Under the pieces are notes generated by a model, which saw only the letters and a program-made list of their open reading frames with translations, searched no databases and was not told the DNA's origin. Positions 16,101 to 23,757 of a stretch of 45,258 bases of DNA are shown one piece after another; positions within the stretch are counted from its first letter, which is position 1, and each line of letters begins with the position of its first letter. The DNA comes from Io17-Chloro-G2 sp034428715 (lineage in GTDB: Bacteria; Chloroflexota; Dehalococcoidia; Lucifugimonadales; UBA3495). A program made the position numbers and the translations under genes. Location: contig DAOUHE010000111.1 in assembly GCA_034428715.1 (NCBI GenBank), positions 1-45,258 of the forward strand, given 5' to 3'.

Positions 16101-16704
16101 CCTCTATGGTCCCCTGTACCGCCACCGCCACCTGCTGACCCAACTCGGCCATGGCCTGGTCAATACCTTCCAACCCAGCCTTCACGTTGATGGTGTCTTG
16201 CACCGTCTCCAACAGGAGCACGTCGACCCCGCCCTCAATCAACCCCATGGCTTGTTCCCGGTAGGATTCGGCCAATTGGTCGAAGGTAACGCCACCCGTG
16301 ACCGAGATACTCTTGGTCGTTGGACCCATGGAGCCGGCGACAAACCGGGGTTTTTCCGGGGTAGAAACCGCGTCGGCCAGGCGCCGGCCCAGTTGGGCGG
16401 CCTCCCGGTTGATGTGCCTTGCTTCCGCTTCCAGTCCGTATTCAGCCAAGACCACCGACGTGGCGCCAAAGGTGTCAGTCTCCAGAATGTCGGCCCCGGC
16501 ATCCAGGTATTTCTGGTGAATCCCTTCTATCAGTTCGGGACGGGTCAAGACCAGATATTCGTTGCAGCCTTCGTATTCGACGCCGCCAAATTCGTCGGGA
16601 CCCAGGTCCAAATCCTGGATGGCGGTGCCCATGGCCCCATCTATAACCAGGATTCGCTCCTGGATTAACGATTTCAGTAGGTCAATTCGAGAATAAGATT
16701 CCAT
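13129..16704 (-). CDS. metH: cobalamin-dependent methionine synthase
   Basis: A 1191-residue protein with all four MetH modules in order. The homocysteine domain spans about 1-310, with zinc cysteines Cys231 in GFNCATGP and Cys294-Cys295 in GGCCGT. The pterin/methyl-THF domain is about 340-610. The B12 cap and B12 domains are about 630-860, with the cobalt-ligand His737 in DVHDIGKN. The AdoMet-dependent reactivation domain is about 890-1190 (HGRRYSFGYPACPRLEDQ). It transfers the methyl group of 5-methyl-THF to homocysteine. Residues about 1021-1037 (STVPPFEKGGPGGISPGG) are encoded by an inserted family A repeat in the reactivation domain. The ATG is 16704, only about 30 bp from a likely promoter, so no room exists for a cobalamin or SAM riboswitch. 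Confidence 0.97.
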   Translation of the reverse strand: MESYSRIDLLKSLIQERILVIDGAMGTAIQDLDLGPDEFGGVEYEGCNEYLVLTRPELIEGIHQKYLDAGADILETDTFGATSVVLAEYGLEAEARHINREAAQLGRRLADAVSTPEKPRFVAGSMGPTTKSISVTGGVTFDQLAESYREQAMGLIEGGVDVLLLETVQDTINVKAGLEGIDQAMAELGQQVAVAVQGTIEAMGTLLAGQDAEAFYTSLAHRDLLWIGFNCATGPEFMTDHLRTLAGLSRFPVACVPNAGLPDENGTYNETPEMMAGTLARFIDEGWVNLVGGCCGTVPDHIRLLHKTAAGKSPRLARSNEAGGAVETRVSGIEALAVDEDTRPVIVGERTNVLGSRRFRRLIAQGSFEEAAEVGRRQVRNGAHILDVCLQDPDRDEMSDVLTFLELLVKKVKAPIMIDSTDSNVVEESLKRLQGKSIINSINLEDGEARFQSVVPMARRYGAALVVGCIDEDKEQAQALTRQRKLEVAVRSHQILTEKYGILAQDIIFDPLVFPAGTGDKTYEGSAAETIEGVRLIKQALPETKTILGISNVSFGLPPAGREVLNSVFLYHCVQAGLDMAIVNSELMQRYTAIPEEERTLSEDLIWFRGEDPVAAFAAHFRDKPPSAPLEERRNLPLDERLALAIIQGTKEGLAEDLDEALGGRVPLDIINGPLMDGMTEVGRQFNANELIVAEVLQSAEAMKFAVSHLEPHMEREELSSSGRGKVLLATVKGDVHDIGKNLVEIIMSNNGYQVINLGIKVPPQDLIAAYQEHRPDIIGLSGLLVKSAQMMVETVKDFRQAGVNCPMLVGGAALSNRFTRLRIAPEHDNLVAYARDAMTGLALANTIQEADERVKLAESLEAETQKLLEAEAASHTTNTQSSTAEPARISRVRHDFDIPSPPDTLLHTLSDFSLDEIFPYINPQMLYVRHLGFNGRFAEALDSGDTVALELQESVKRVEDIVLQSLDITAKAVFKFFPCHADGQDLLILGPDGNTVLERFHFGRQSGGDGLCLADYMLPKSTVPPFEKGGPGGISPGGVDYLAMFVTSIGRGVLELSERLKADGEYLNSHILQALTIESAEAFAELLHQRIRRMWGIGEIEDISYQDLFRTQYHGRRYSFGYPACPRLEDQAQLFRLLDVTSQIGVELTDGFMMEPESSVSALVLHHPDAKYFSLSPEDIERLERETESG
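13593..13634. repeat. family A repeat inserted in frame in metH
   Basis: GGGGGAAATCCCCCCTGGCC followed by CCCCTTTTTCAAAGGGTGG. It is the same sequence type as the intergenic copies at 9974 and 31577 and is read through as PPFEKGGPGGISPGG in the MetH reactivation domain. Confidence 0.8.
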
Positions 16705-16737
16705 AAACCTTCATCTGGGTTACCGGTTCTGATTGCC

Positions 16738-16746
16738 ATTGTAGCA
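16738..16746 (-). promoter_or_regulatory. likely extended -10 promoter element for metH
   Basis: On the minus strand the sequence is TGCTACAAT, a TGn-extended -10 box, about 33 bp before the metH start. Near-identical elements precede leuC (TGCTATAAT) and the kinase gene (TGCTACAAT). No clear -35 box is visible, as is normal for extended -10 promoters. Confidence 0.5.
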
Positions 16747-16837
16747 CTGGTTGGCGTGATTCGGCTAACTCATTACGGGCATCCCGTCCCTTTTCAGAAG
16801 GGGGACCGCAGAGGGTCGTTGATTCTAGGCCGGGACG

Positions 16838-16872
16838 ACCTCCCCTGAATCCCCTCCTTCGTAAGGAGGGGA
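16838..16872. repeat. family A-like hairpin between the aminopeptidase and metH
   Basis: CCCCTCCTT and AAGGAGGGG (16851-16871) form a 9-bp stem, preceded by CCTCCCCTGAAT. Another partial copy, GTCCCTTTTCAGAAGGGGGA, lies at 16786-16805. The gap 16705-16915 holds these and the metH promoter and no gene. Confidence 0.6.
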
Positions 16873-16915
16873 CTTTTCGTTCAGTCCAACAGAGAAGATT
16901 CGGCAACCCAACCGA

Positions 16916-19513
16916 TCACGCCTCGAACCACTCCGCAAGCTCGATTCGGTTGTTTGCCAGCCAGGCTATGTGCAGACGCATGCGTTCTAACGCCTGTCGA
17001 ATCGTTCGCTCGGCGGCGGGGGCCGGGTGGTCGCTGAAGAATTTCTCCGCGTCTTCCAAGTGGTCTTGGTCGGTGAAATTGCCGCAGACGGAAACCAGGC
17101 GCATCAGCCCGAAACCGCCGCCGCCATAGCGCCGGTCGAACTCGGCCCAGTTATCTTTGACGAAGTCCCACGCCAGCTGCCGCCCGGCCAGGTTTGACGA
17201 AACGCCGGTCACCACGGTGATCGTGTCCTGGGAGCGGACGTCGCCGGTCAATGTCTTCTCTAGAGTCTCTTGCAACAATTCGGGTTGAGTGAACCGGGCC
17301 AGGGACATCAACAGGCGGATACTCTCCTCTTGGAGGTCAGTCTCTCGTTCCAGTCCCCAGATCTGGTCGTAGGTCGCCCGGCCGCCGGCCTGGGCCGCCA
17401 GGCTGATCACCACCCCGCGAATATCCGGGTGCACCGCGGCCCGGTCCTCCAGGTATTGCTTGAATTTGTCCACGGCCTGGCCGATGGTTTCCGAGTCGTG
17501 GTATGCCCCGGCCTGGCTCAGCACAGTGCTGCGGAGCAATGCGTCCAGATGGCCTTCCCCGGGACGGGCATCCCATCCGGACCGTCTAGCGGCAGGTGCG
17601 AACAGGTCGCGGGACGCGGCCCGGAAATCGGCGTGGTAAGGCTCGGCGGCTAGCAAAAAGTCGATCTCGCGCAGGTTACTGGCCAGGTCGCTCCAAACCG
17701 AGGCGTCAACCTCGTTCTCATACGCCCTAGACAGGGATAGGAACTGGGTCACCCCCAAGATCCCCGCCCTGGACAGCGCATAGGCGTCGTTTTGAATACC
17801 CAGACGGTCCGTGGCGGGCAACTCCAGAGACCGTATGGCCGGTTCCAACCGCTGCCAGTCCTCCCTGGAATAGTTCACTCGGAAGAACCCGGTTTGGTCT
17901 GAGTTCACTTTGAACCAGCTATCAGCAGACCCGGGAGCCGGGATCTGCATCCGGGCATTCGGGCCATCCATAACCAACCTCTGGGCCGGCTGGTTTCCGC
18001 GGCTAACCACCACCGGAACCCGCCAGACCTGCGATTCCTGGTCCGCGTCCCCCAACAGGCGGTCATAGACGAACCTTTCCTGGGTCAAGGCCAGGTCCAG
18101 TTGCCCCGCTGATGTAGTGGACTCCACGTTCAACACGGGATAGCCCATCTGCTTGACCCAAGAATCCATGATTGCCGTAACGGGTTGCTGGGAAGCCTGT
18201 TCCAGGGCGGCCCAAAGGTGTTCGGTACGGGCATTGCCGTATTGGTTGTCAGATATGTACCGCTGCAGGCCCTCGCGGAATATCTCCGGCCCGAGGAACT
18301 GTTCCAGCATTCGCAACACCGACGCACCTTTGCTGTAGCTGATGGCGTCGAATAGCTGGCTGACCTCGGCTGGGTCCTTTACCTCTTGTTCGATGGGATG
18401 GGAGTTTTTCAGGCCGTCCAGGCTCAGCGCCCGGTTGGTGTCCATGTTGACGAACTGGGTCCACATCTCCCAATCGGGGAAGAGCCAATCCACCGCCTTG
18501 GTCCCCATCCAGGACGCAAAGCTTTCGTTAAGCCAAAGGTCGTCCCACCATTCCATGGTTACCAGATCGCCAAACCACATGTGGGCCATCTCGTGGGCCA
18601 CAACCTCGGCGACCCGTTGGCGGGTGCCGGCCGATGAGTTGGCCGGGTCCACCAGCAATGCCGTTTCCCGGTAGGTGATGGCGCCCCAGTTTTCCATGGC
18701 GCCGGCGGCGAAGTCTGGGATGGCGATGTGGTCCAACTTCTCCAGCGGATACGGGATGCCGAAATAGTCGTTGAAGAATGTAAGCAGCTTCACCGACGTG
18801 TCCAGGGCGAAAGCGCCCTTCTCTTCGTTGCCCCGGGTGGTCCAAACCCTGACCAGGGTGTGGGTGCCCGATCCGGAATATTCAGCCTCGGTCGAAACCA
18901 GGTCGCCGACTACGAAGGCCAACAGGTAGGTTGACATAATGGGCGTCTCGGCGAACCGCACCGATTTTAGTCCTGGACCCGCTTCCGCCTCTACCAACGC
19001 AGGCGTGTTGGATACGGCGCTCAAATCGGATGGCAATACCAGGGTGACTTGGAAAGTGGCTTTGTGGGCCGGTTCGTCCCAGCATGGGAATGCGCGGCGG
19101 GCGTCGGTGGCTTCAAATTGGGTGGTGGCCAAGTATTGGGATTCACCATCGGACCCCGTGTATTTGCTTAGATAAAAACCGCGTAATTTATCGTTGAGAA
19201 TACCAGTGTAATCGATCTCCAGCCGGGCTGGACCGGCCGGTATGACCTCTCCAAAGTCCAGCGTAGCGGTTTCCGTCTGCTCATCGTAGGTGATTTCCGG
19301 CTCGAGTGACGGAGCGCCATCCCGGAAAAGCTCGGCGCCAAGGATCTGCAACTCCACGGCGTTCAAGACGATGATAGATGTGGGCTCATCTACCAGGACG
19401 TCAATCTCCTCGGCGCCCTTGAATGTCGCTTTCTCCACGTCAGGATGGAGGTGGATGCGGTATTTGGTAGGCCGAACCGAAACCGGCAGTATGGCCGCGT
19501 CAGCGCTTGGCAT
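16916..19513 (-). CDS. M1 family aminopeptidase
   Basis: An 865-residue zinc metallopeptidase of the aminopeptidase N/puromycin-sensitive group, usual length for the family. The exopeptidase motif GAMEN is at 271-275. The zinc site HEMAH is at 307-311 (His307, Glu308, His311) with the third ligand Glu330 in LWLNESF. The C-terminal half (about 530-850) is the helical ERAP1-like domain. It removes N-terminal residues from peptides. No signal peptide is visible, so it is probably cytoplasmic. It is divergent from leuC. Confidence 0.96.
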   Translation of the reverse strand: MPSADAAILPVSVRPTKYRIHLHPDVEKATFKGAEEIDVLVDEPTSIIVLNAVELQILGAELFRDGAPSLEPEITYDEQTETATLDFGEVIPAGPARLEIDYTGILNDKLRGFYLSKYTGSDGESQYLATTQFEATDARRAFPCWDEPAHKATFQVTLVLPSDLSAVSNTPALVEAEAGPGLKSVRFAETPIMSTYLLAFVVGDLVSTEAEYSGSGTHTLVRVWTTRGNEEKGAFALDTSVKLLTFFNDYFGIPYPLEKLDHIAIPDFAAGAMENWGAITYRETALLVDPANSSAGTRQRVAEVVAHEMAHMWFGDLVTMEWWDDLWLNESFASWMGTKAVDWLFPDWEMWTQFVNMDTNRALSLDGLKNSHPIEQEVKDPAEVSQLFDAISYSKGASVLRMLEQFLGPEIFREGLQRYISDNQYGNARTEHLWAALEQASQQPVTAIMDSWVKQMGYPVLNVESTTSAGQLDLALTQERFVYDRLLGDADQESQVWRVPVVVSRGNQPAQRLVMDGPNARMQIPAPGSADSWFKVNSDQTGFFRVNYSREDWQRLEPAIRSLELPATDRLGIQNDAYALSRAGILGVTQFLSLSRAYENEVDASVWSDLASNLREIDFLLAAEPYHADFRAASRDLFAPAARRSGWDARPGEGHLDALLRSTVLSQAGAYHDSETIGQAVDKFKQYLEDRAAVHPDIRGVVISLAAQAGGRATYDQIWGLERETDLQEESIRLLMSLARFTQPELLQETLEKTLTGDVRSQDTITVVTGVSSNLAGRQLAWDFVKDNWAEFDRRYGGGGFGLMRLVSVCGNFTDQDHLEDAEKFFSDHPAPAAERTIRQALERMRLHIAWLANNRIELAEWFEA

Positions 19514-19637
19514 TTATCAGTCACTCCCTTTAATCAGCATGGGAAACGGCGAATGAGATCGTGCCGCTCCCGCCGCTAGATAGGCCATCGCCCAGTTTAT
19601 CACCTTAAGGGTCCACAGGCCCCCCGAATTCCGGTGA

Positions 19638-19646
19638 TGCTATAAT
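19638..19646 (+). promoter_or_regulatory. likely extended -10 promoter for leuC
   Basis: TGCTATAAT followed by GG is a perfect TATAAT with a TGn extension, about 108 bp before the leuC start. The leader of about 100 nt could hold regulation such as attenuation, but no leucine-rich leader peptide or T-box was recognised. Confidence 0.6.
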
Positions 19647-19753
19647 GGCCTCGGCCGTGAGCCAGCCACGAATCTTCGATCTTTCCGGGCCGCTCCGGCG
19701 ATTTGATGATACTTTCCGGCTTCGGATAACTACTAGTGAGGTTAGAGGAAAAA

Positions 19754-21154
19754 ATGCCCCAGAAGACAATGTTCGAAAAGATCTGGGATTCCCATGTGGT
19801 GCATCAGGAGCCGGACCAGCCCGCGATAATCTACATCGACCTGCACTTGGTCCACGAGGTAACCTCCGCCCAGGCCTTTGACGGGCTAAGAATGGCTGGC
19901 CGCAAGGTGCGCCGCACCGATCTTACCGTGGCCACGGCCGACCACAATACACCCACTTGGGACCTGTCTCTACCCATCACGGACCAGGTTTCCAAGGCCC
20001 AGTTGGATGCGCTGGACGTCAACTGCGCCGAATTCGGCGTGACCCTATACGACCGGTTCAGCCCGTTGCAGGGAATCGTCCACATCATCGGTCCCGACCT
20101 TGGGTACACCCAACCGGGCAAGACCGTCGTCTGCGGAGACAGCCATACCTCCACCCACGGCGCGCTGGGGGCATTCGCCATCGGCATCGGCACATCGGAG
20201 GTCGAGCACGTTCTGGCCACTCAGACCCTTCGCCAGTTCAAACCGGGCACCATGGAGGTCCGGTTGAACGGATCCCTTCCGCAGGGAGTTAGCCCCAAAG
20301 ATGTGATCCTAAGCATCATCGGCCAGATCGGCATCAACGGCGGCATCGGCCATGTCATCGAATACACCGGGGAGGCCATCCGCTCCATGTCCATGGACGG
20401 CCGGATGACGGTCTGCAACATGAGCATCGAGGGCGGCGCCAGAGCCGGCATGATCGCCCCCGACCAGACCACGTTCGATTACGTGAAGGGCAGACGGTTT
20501 GCTCCTAAAGAAGACGAATTCGAGGCTGCGGTGGAACGCTGGAAGCAGTTGCCCAGCGACCCCGGCGCCAGCTACGACAAGCTGGTGGAGATAGACGCGT
20601 CAAATATAAGCCCTCATGTTACCTGGGGCACCAATCCGGGCATGGTCGCGCCGGTGACAGGCCGGGTCCCCGACCCGGCGTCATTCTCCGATCCGGCCCA
20701 GCGGGAGTCGGCGGAGCGGGCCCTGAGTTACATGGACCTGCAGCCGGATACCCCCATTCAAGACATCAAGATCGACCGCGTCTTCGTGGGAGCTTGCACC
20801 AACGGCCGGCTGGAAGACCTGCGTGCCGTGGCCGAAGTGGTAAAAGGCCGCAAGGTCCACCCCGACGTTTACGCCATGGTGGTTCCCGGCTCGGCGCTGA
20901 TCAAAGAGCAGGCCGAGGCGGAAGGTTTGGACCGCATCATCAAAGACGCCGGGCTCGATTGGCGGGTGGCCGGTTGTTCCATGTGCCTGGGCATGAACCC
21001 GGACATCCTCCAGCCGGGCGAACGGTGCGCCTCCACATCCAACCGTAACTTTGAGGGCCGCCAAGGAAAGGGAGGCCGCACCCACCTGGTCAGCCCCGCC
21101 ATGGCCGCCGCCGCCGCCATCACCGGCCACTTCGTGGACATAAGGGAGTGGTAG
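19754..21154 (+). CDS. leuC: 3-isopropylmalate dehydratase large subunit
   Basis: A 466-residue aconitase-family protein for the second step of leucine synthesis, interconverting 2- and 3-isopropylmalate with LeuD. The [4Fe-4S] ligands are Cys348 (GACTNGR) and Cys408/Cys411 (GCSMCLGMN). Other signatures are TADHNTPTWD (61-70), VCGDSHTSTHGALGAFAIGI (126-145) and ERCASTSNRNFEGRQGKG near the end. ATG 19754 is chosen because the family begins here and AGAGG precedes it; the upstream in-frame GTG adds six residues. leuD follows after an unusual 550-bp gap. Confidence 0.96.
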   Translation: MPQKTMFEKIWDSHVVHQEPDQPAIIYIDLHLVHEVTSAQAFDGLRMAGRKVRRTDLTVATADHNTPTWDLSLPITDQVSKAQLDALDVNCAEFGVTLYDRFSPLQGIVHIIGPDLGYTQPGKTVVCGDSHTSTHGALGAFAIGIGTSEVEHVLATQTLRQFKPGTMEVRLNGSLPQGVSPKDVILSIIGQIGINGGIGHVIEYTGEAIRSMSMDGRMTVCNMSIEGGARAGMIAPDQTTFDYVKGRRFAPKEDEFEAAVERWKQLPSDPGASYDKLVEIDASNISPHVTWGTNPGMVAPVTGRVPDPASFSDPAQRESAERALSYMDLQPDTPIQDIKIDRVFVGACTNGRLEDLRAVAEVVKGRKVHPDVYAMVVPGSALIKEQAEAEGLDRIIKDAGLDWRVAGCSMCLGMNPDILQPGERCASTSNRNFEGRQGKGGRTHLVSPAMAAAAAITGHFVDIREW

Positions 21155-21190
21155 GGGAAGACGAACAAGGGAAGCTTCGATTCACGGAGG

Positions 21191-21290
21191 CTGGGAGGAG
21201 CTTAAGTAGTTGTTAAAGACGGATGGTTCGACAGGCCCACCACGAACGGGAATGACCCCCCACTCCGTTCGTCCTGAGCTTGTCGAAGGA
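21191..21290. repeat. left flank: remnant of a GIY-YIG gene end plus family B repeat
   Basis: CTGGGAGGAGCTTAAGTAGT leads into GGATGGTTCGACAGGCCCAC, then CACGAACGGGAATGA and GTTCGTCCTGAGCTTGTCGA. The same order and nearly the same sequence recur at 21554-21680, where the first part is the 3-prime end of a GIY-YIG gene. So this left copy is a decayed end of another such gene (WEELK, stop, LLKTDGSTG) with its attached repeat. Confidence 0.65.
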
Positions 21291-21311
21291 TTCTTTGGAT
21301 AAAATGCAACA

Positions 21312-21617
21312 ATGAGCTTCTACGTTTACATCCTCCGGTGCGCGGATGACTCTTACTAGGTAGGGCACACAGATAATCTTGAATCCCGCATCGCGGCGCA
21401 CCACGAGGGGCGAATCGATGGATATACCGCCAACCGAAGGCCGGTGACATTGGAATTTTCCGATGATTTCCCTACAAGGATAGATGCCTTGGAACGAGAA
21501 CGGCAGATCAAAGGTTGGACAAGACGAAAGAAAGAGGCACTGATCCGGAGTGACTGGGAGGAACTGAAGCGGTTGTCCAAGGCGGATGGTTCGACGGGCT
21601 CACCACGAACGAATTGA
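21312..21617 (+). pseudogene. GIY-YIG nuclease (YhbQ/UPF0213 type) with in-frame amber codon
   Basis: From ATG 21312 the frame reads MSFYVYILRCADDSY, TAG at 21357-21359, then VGHTDNLESRIAAHHEGRID and onward to TGA 21615-21617, about 100 codons in all. The pattern is a stand-alone GIY-YIG domain: Y-V-Y-I-L-R-C, then S-Y-[stop]-V-G-H-T, then ESRIAAH and ERQIKGWTRRKKEALI. A Tyr codon at the stop would give the normal YYVGHT motif. The last residues (DGSTGSPRTN) are encoded by the family B repeat, so gene and repeat are fused. It lies between leuC and leuD, on the same strand. Confidence 0.7.
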
Positions 21618-21675
21618 GGCTCACCACGAACGGAGTGAGAGGTCTTTGCCGTTCGTCCTGAGCTTGTCGATCGAT
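21581..21675. repeat. right flank: family B palindromic repeat
   Basis: GGCGGATGGTTCGACGGGCT, two CACGAACG units, then CCGTTCGTCCTGAGCTTGTC GA as arms of an imperfect inverted repeat. It overlaps the 3-prime end of the GIY-YIG gene and is the counterpart of the left-flank copy at 21191-21290. Confidence 0.75.
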
Positions 21676-21707
21676 TCCCTTGAACACCAGGCGATTAGGA
21701 GTAAGAC

Positions 21708-22301
21708 ATGGAACCTTTCGTGAAACTAACCGGGGTGGTAGCATCCATGGACCGGGTTAACGTGGATACCGACCAGATAATCCCGGCGGTCTATCTAAAA
21801 AGTATCAAACGAGACGGATTCGAAAACGCACTGTTCGCCGCCTGGCGTTACAAAGAGGACGGCACCCCTAACCCGGACTTCGTATTGAACCAGCCTGCCT
21901 ACCGGAACGCCAAGGTCCTGATTGCTGGGCCCAACTTTGGCTGCGGCTCGTCCCGGGAGCACGCGCCCTGGGCGTTGCGGGACTACGGCATCCGCTGCAT
22001 CATCGCCTCCAGCTTCGCCGACATCTTCTACAGCAACTCTTTCCAAAATGGCTTGCTTCCCCTGCGCCTGCCCGAAGACGCCGTCCGGAAAATCATGGAG
22101 CACGTCAATGCCCATCCCGGCGTGCAACTCAGCGTTGACCTGCAGGCCCAAAGGGTGTGGTCCGATGACGAGGAGATCATGGTGGAGTTCGAGCTGGACC
22201 CCTTCCGGCGTCAGTGCTTGCTAGAAGGCCTGGACGACATTGGGCTCACTCTGAAGGAAGAAGACAGCATCGCCTCCTACGAGGCCCGCCAGCGGGCGTA
22301 G
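21708..22301 (+). CDS. leuD: 3-isopropylmalate dehydratase small subunit
   Basis: A 197-residue LeuD, the swivel domain that completes the LeuCD active site. Signatures: NVDTDQIIPAVYLK (18-31), GPNFGCGSSREHAPWALRDY (74-93) and ASSFADIFYSNSFQNGLLPL. The ATG at 21708 follows TTAGGAGTAAGAC, its own ribosome site, so it can be translated independently of leuC despite the inserted GIY-YIG/repeat segment. Confidence 0.96.
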   Translation: MEPFVKLTGVVASMDRVNVDTDQIIPAVYLKSIKRDGFENALFAAWRYKEDGTPNPDFVLNQPAYRNAKVLIAGPNFGCGSSREHAPWALRDYGIRCIIASSFADIFYSNSFQNGLLPLRLPEDAVRKIMEHVNAHPGVQLSVDLQAQRVWSDDEEIMVEFELDPFRRQCLLEGLDDIGLTLKEEDSIASYEARQRA

Positions 22302-22332
22302 CGGTCAGCCTTCAGCGGCAGAGCCTCAAGGA

Positions 22333-22370
22333 TATCCCCCCTTTCGCAAAGGGGGGTTTGGGGGATTTAA
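22333..22370. repeat. family A hairpin between convergent genes
   Basis: CCCCCCTTTCGCAAAGGGGG G then TTTGGGGGATTT. It lies between the convergent ends of leuD and the MetE-like gene and could end transcripts from both sides. Confidence 0.7.
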
Positions 22371-22419
22371 CCCGTTACTCAGCCAACTAGCATCAAGCGC
22401 AGAATCCAGCGGTCACCGT

Positions 22420-23565
22420 CTACCAAAGTTCTTGGCTGGCCAGTTTCGCACCCTCGGCCATGGAGGCCAGCTTGGCCCAGACTATCTTGGTCTCCACCTT
22501 TCTCCCCCAGGCCGACGTGCCAAATCCACAGTCGCTGCCGGCGATGACGTTCTCCCGCCCTACGCACTGCGCGTAGTTTATGATGCGCTGGGCGATCAAC
22601 TCCGGGTGCTCTATGAAGTTGGTGGTGGTGTCCAGCACGCCGGGTATCAAGACTTTGCCATCGGGAAGCTTCACGTCCTGCCAGACCTTCCATTCGTGGG
22701 CATGACGGGGATTGGCCCCCTCGAAGGAAAGTCCCACCGGAGTTGCCTTCAGCACCAGATCTACTATCTCTTTTAGAGGGACGTCGTGGTGGTGGGGACC
22801 CTCGGTGTTTCCCCAGCACAGGTGCAGACGGGTCTGTTCCGGTGGGATTCCGGTCAACGCGTAATTGATCACCTCTACGTGGGCCTCAACGATCTTTTTG
22901 AATTCTTCCACTGACAGGTGGGAAAACTGGCTTACCCTGGTCATAGCCAGGTCTGGACAGTCTATTTGAAGCAGCAGCCCCGAGTCGGCGATGGCCTTGT
23001 ATTCGTCCTTCATCACATCGGCGAGGGCGTATAGGTACGCCTCTTCGCTGGGGTAGTACTCGTTGGGCAGGAAGTTGGCGATGACGCCGGGAGAGGCGGC
23101 GGTCATGAAAACCTCCTCGGCCTGGGCGCCAGCGGCCACCTGTTTTAGGGTGTCGATGTCTTTTTGCACCGCCGGCCAATCCTTCCAGGAGATGGGGCCG
23201 GTGCAAGCGGGCTGGGGCATGTTTCGAGACGATAGGTGCGTCTGCTGTTCGGCAAATTCGGGGAAATCGGCGTCGTCCAACCTGGGACGGCGGCGCACCT
23301 TCCTCTCGCCTTCGAACCCGGCTAACCTGTCTTTGATATAAGTGGCGTACTGGGCTTTCCCCTGCTCTCCATCGTTGACCACGTCAACGCCGGCGCCGGT
23401 TTGTTTTTCCACCACGAACGCCACCGCCTGGCGTACCTGTTCGTCAAACGCGGCGGCGTCGGGCGACCGGCCTTCCTCCCGTTCCCGGAGCAAATCCTGG
23501 AGTTCCAGAGACCGGGGAAGGCTCCCCGTGTGGGTGGTCAAAATCTTCGACGTGCTGCGTTTCAT
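22420..23565 (-). CDS. cobalamin-independent methionine synthase-like (MetE C-terminal domain) methyltransferase
   Basis: A 381-residue single-domain protein of the MetE catalytic-barrel family. The zinc ligands of MetE are all present: His248 and Cys250 in LHLCWGN, Glu282 in SFEGAN, Cys346 in GSDCGFG. The N-terminal TTHTGSLPRS (10-19) is the family start. ATG 23565 is chosen because AGGGGAAGG precedes it; upstream in-frame codons translate a repeat element. It lacks the folate-binding N-terminal half of full MetE, so the methyl donor is unknown. Core-MetE-like enzymes may use a methylcobalamin protein; related epoxyalkane:CoM transferases share the zinc site. It lies 5.7 kb from metH but is not in an obvious operon with it. 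Confidence 0.85.
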   Translation of the reverse strand: MKRSTSKILTTHTGSLPRSLELQDLLREREEGRSPDAAAFDEQVRQAVAFVVEKQTGAGVDVVNDGEQGKAQYATYIKDRLAGFEGERKVRRRPRLDDADFPEFAEQQTHLSSRNMPQPACTGPISWKDWPAVQKDIDTLKQVAAGAQAEEVFMTAASPGVIANFLPNEYYPSEEAYLYALADVMKDEYKAIADSGLLLQIDCPDLAMTRVSQFSHLSVEEFKKIVEAHVEVINYALTGIPPEQTRLHLCWGNTEGPHHHDVPLKEIVDLVLKATPVGLSFEGANPRHAHEWKVWQDVKLPDGKVLIPGVLDTTTNFIEHPELIAQRIINYAQCVGRENVIAGSDCGFGTSAWGRKVETKIVWAKLASMAEGAKLASQELW

Positions 23566-23619
23566 GCCTTCCCCTAATGACGCTGCCAAATGTTGTTCAC
23601 GAATTAAACCTTCCCAACC

Positions 23620-23741
23620 AAATGTCATTCTGAGCCATCCGCAGCGGCGAAGCATCTGGGCCGGGGACGCCACCCACCCCTAGACCCTTCGCGGAGTTTA
23701 TCCTAAGCATAGCCGAAGGGCTCACGGTGACATTGGAAATC
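23620..23741. repeat. interspersed repeat region upstream of the MetE-like gene
   Basis: TGTCATTCTGAGCCATCCGC then AGCGGCGAAGCATCTGGGCC, and CCCTTCG...CGAAGGG (23691-23720). The first part is the reverse complement type of the element at 2893-2975. In-frame translation of it would give an artificial N-terminal extension of the methyltransferase. Confidence 0.65.
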
Positions 23742-23757
23742 TTACACACCGCGTAAC

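Noticed and set aside
16705..16760. Cobalamin or SAM riboswitch upstream of metH.
   Set aside because: The likely promoter is only about 30 bp from the start codon and the rest of the gap consists of hairpin repeats, leaving no room for an aptamer.
21213..21240. Possible tRNA T-arm (GGTTCGA) between leuC and leuD.
   Set aside because: The string belongs to a palindromic repeat and no cloverleaf could be built around it.
22420..23673. An N-terminal extension of the MetE-like protein from an upstream ATG at 23673.
   Set aside because: The extra 36 residues translate an interspersed repeat; the ATG at 23565 has a good ribosome site and matches the family start.
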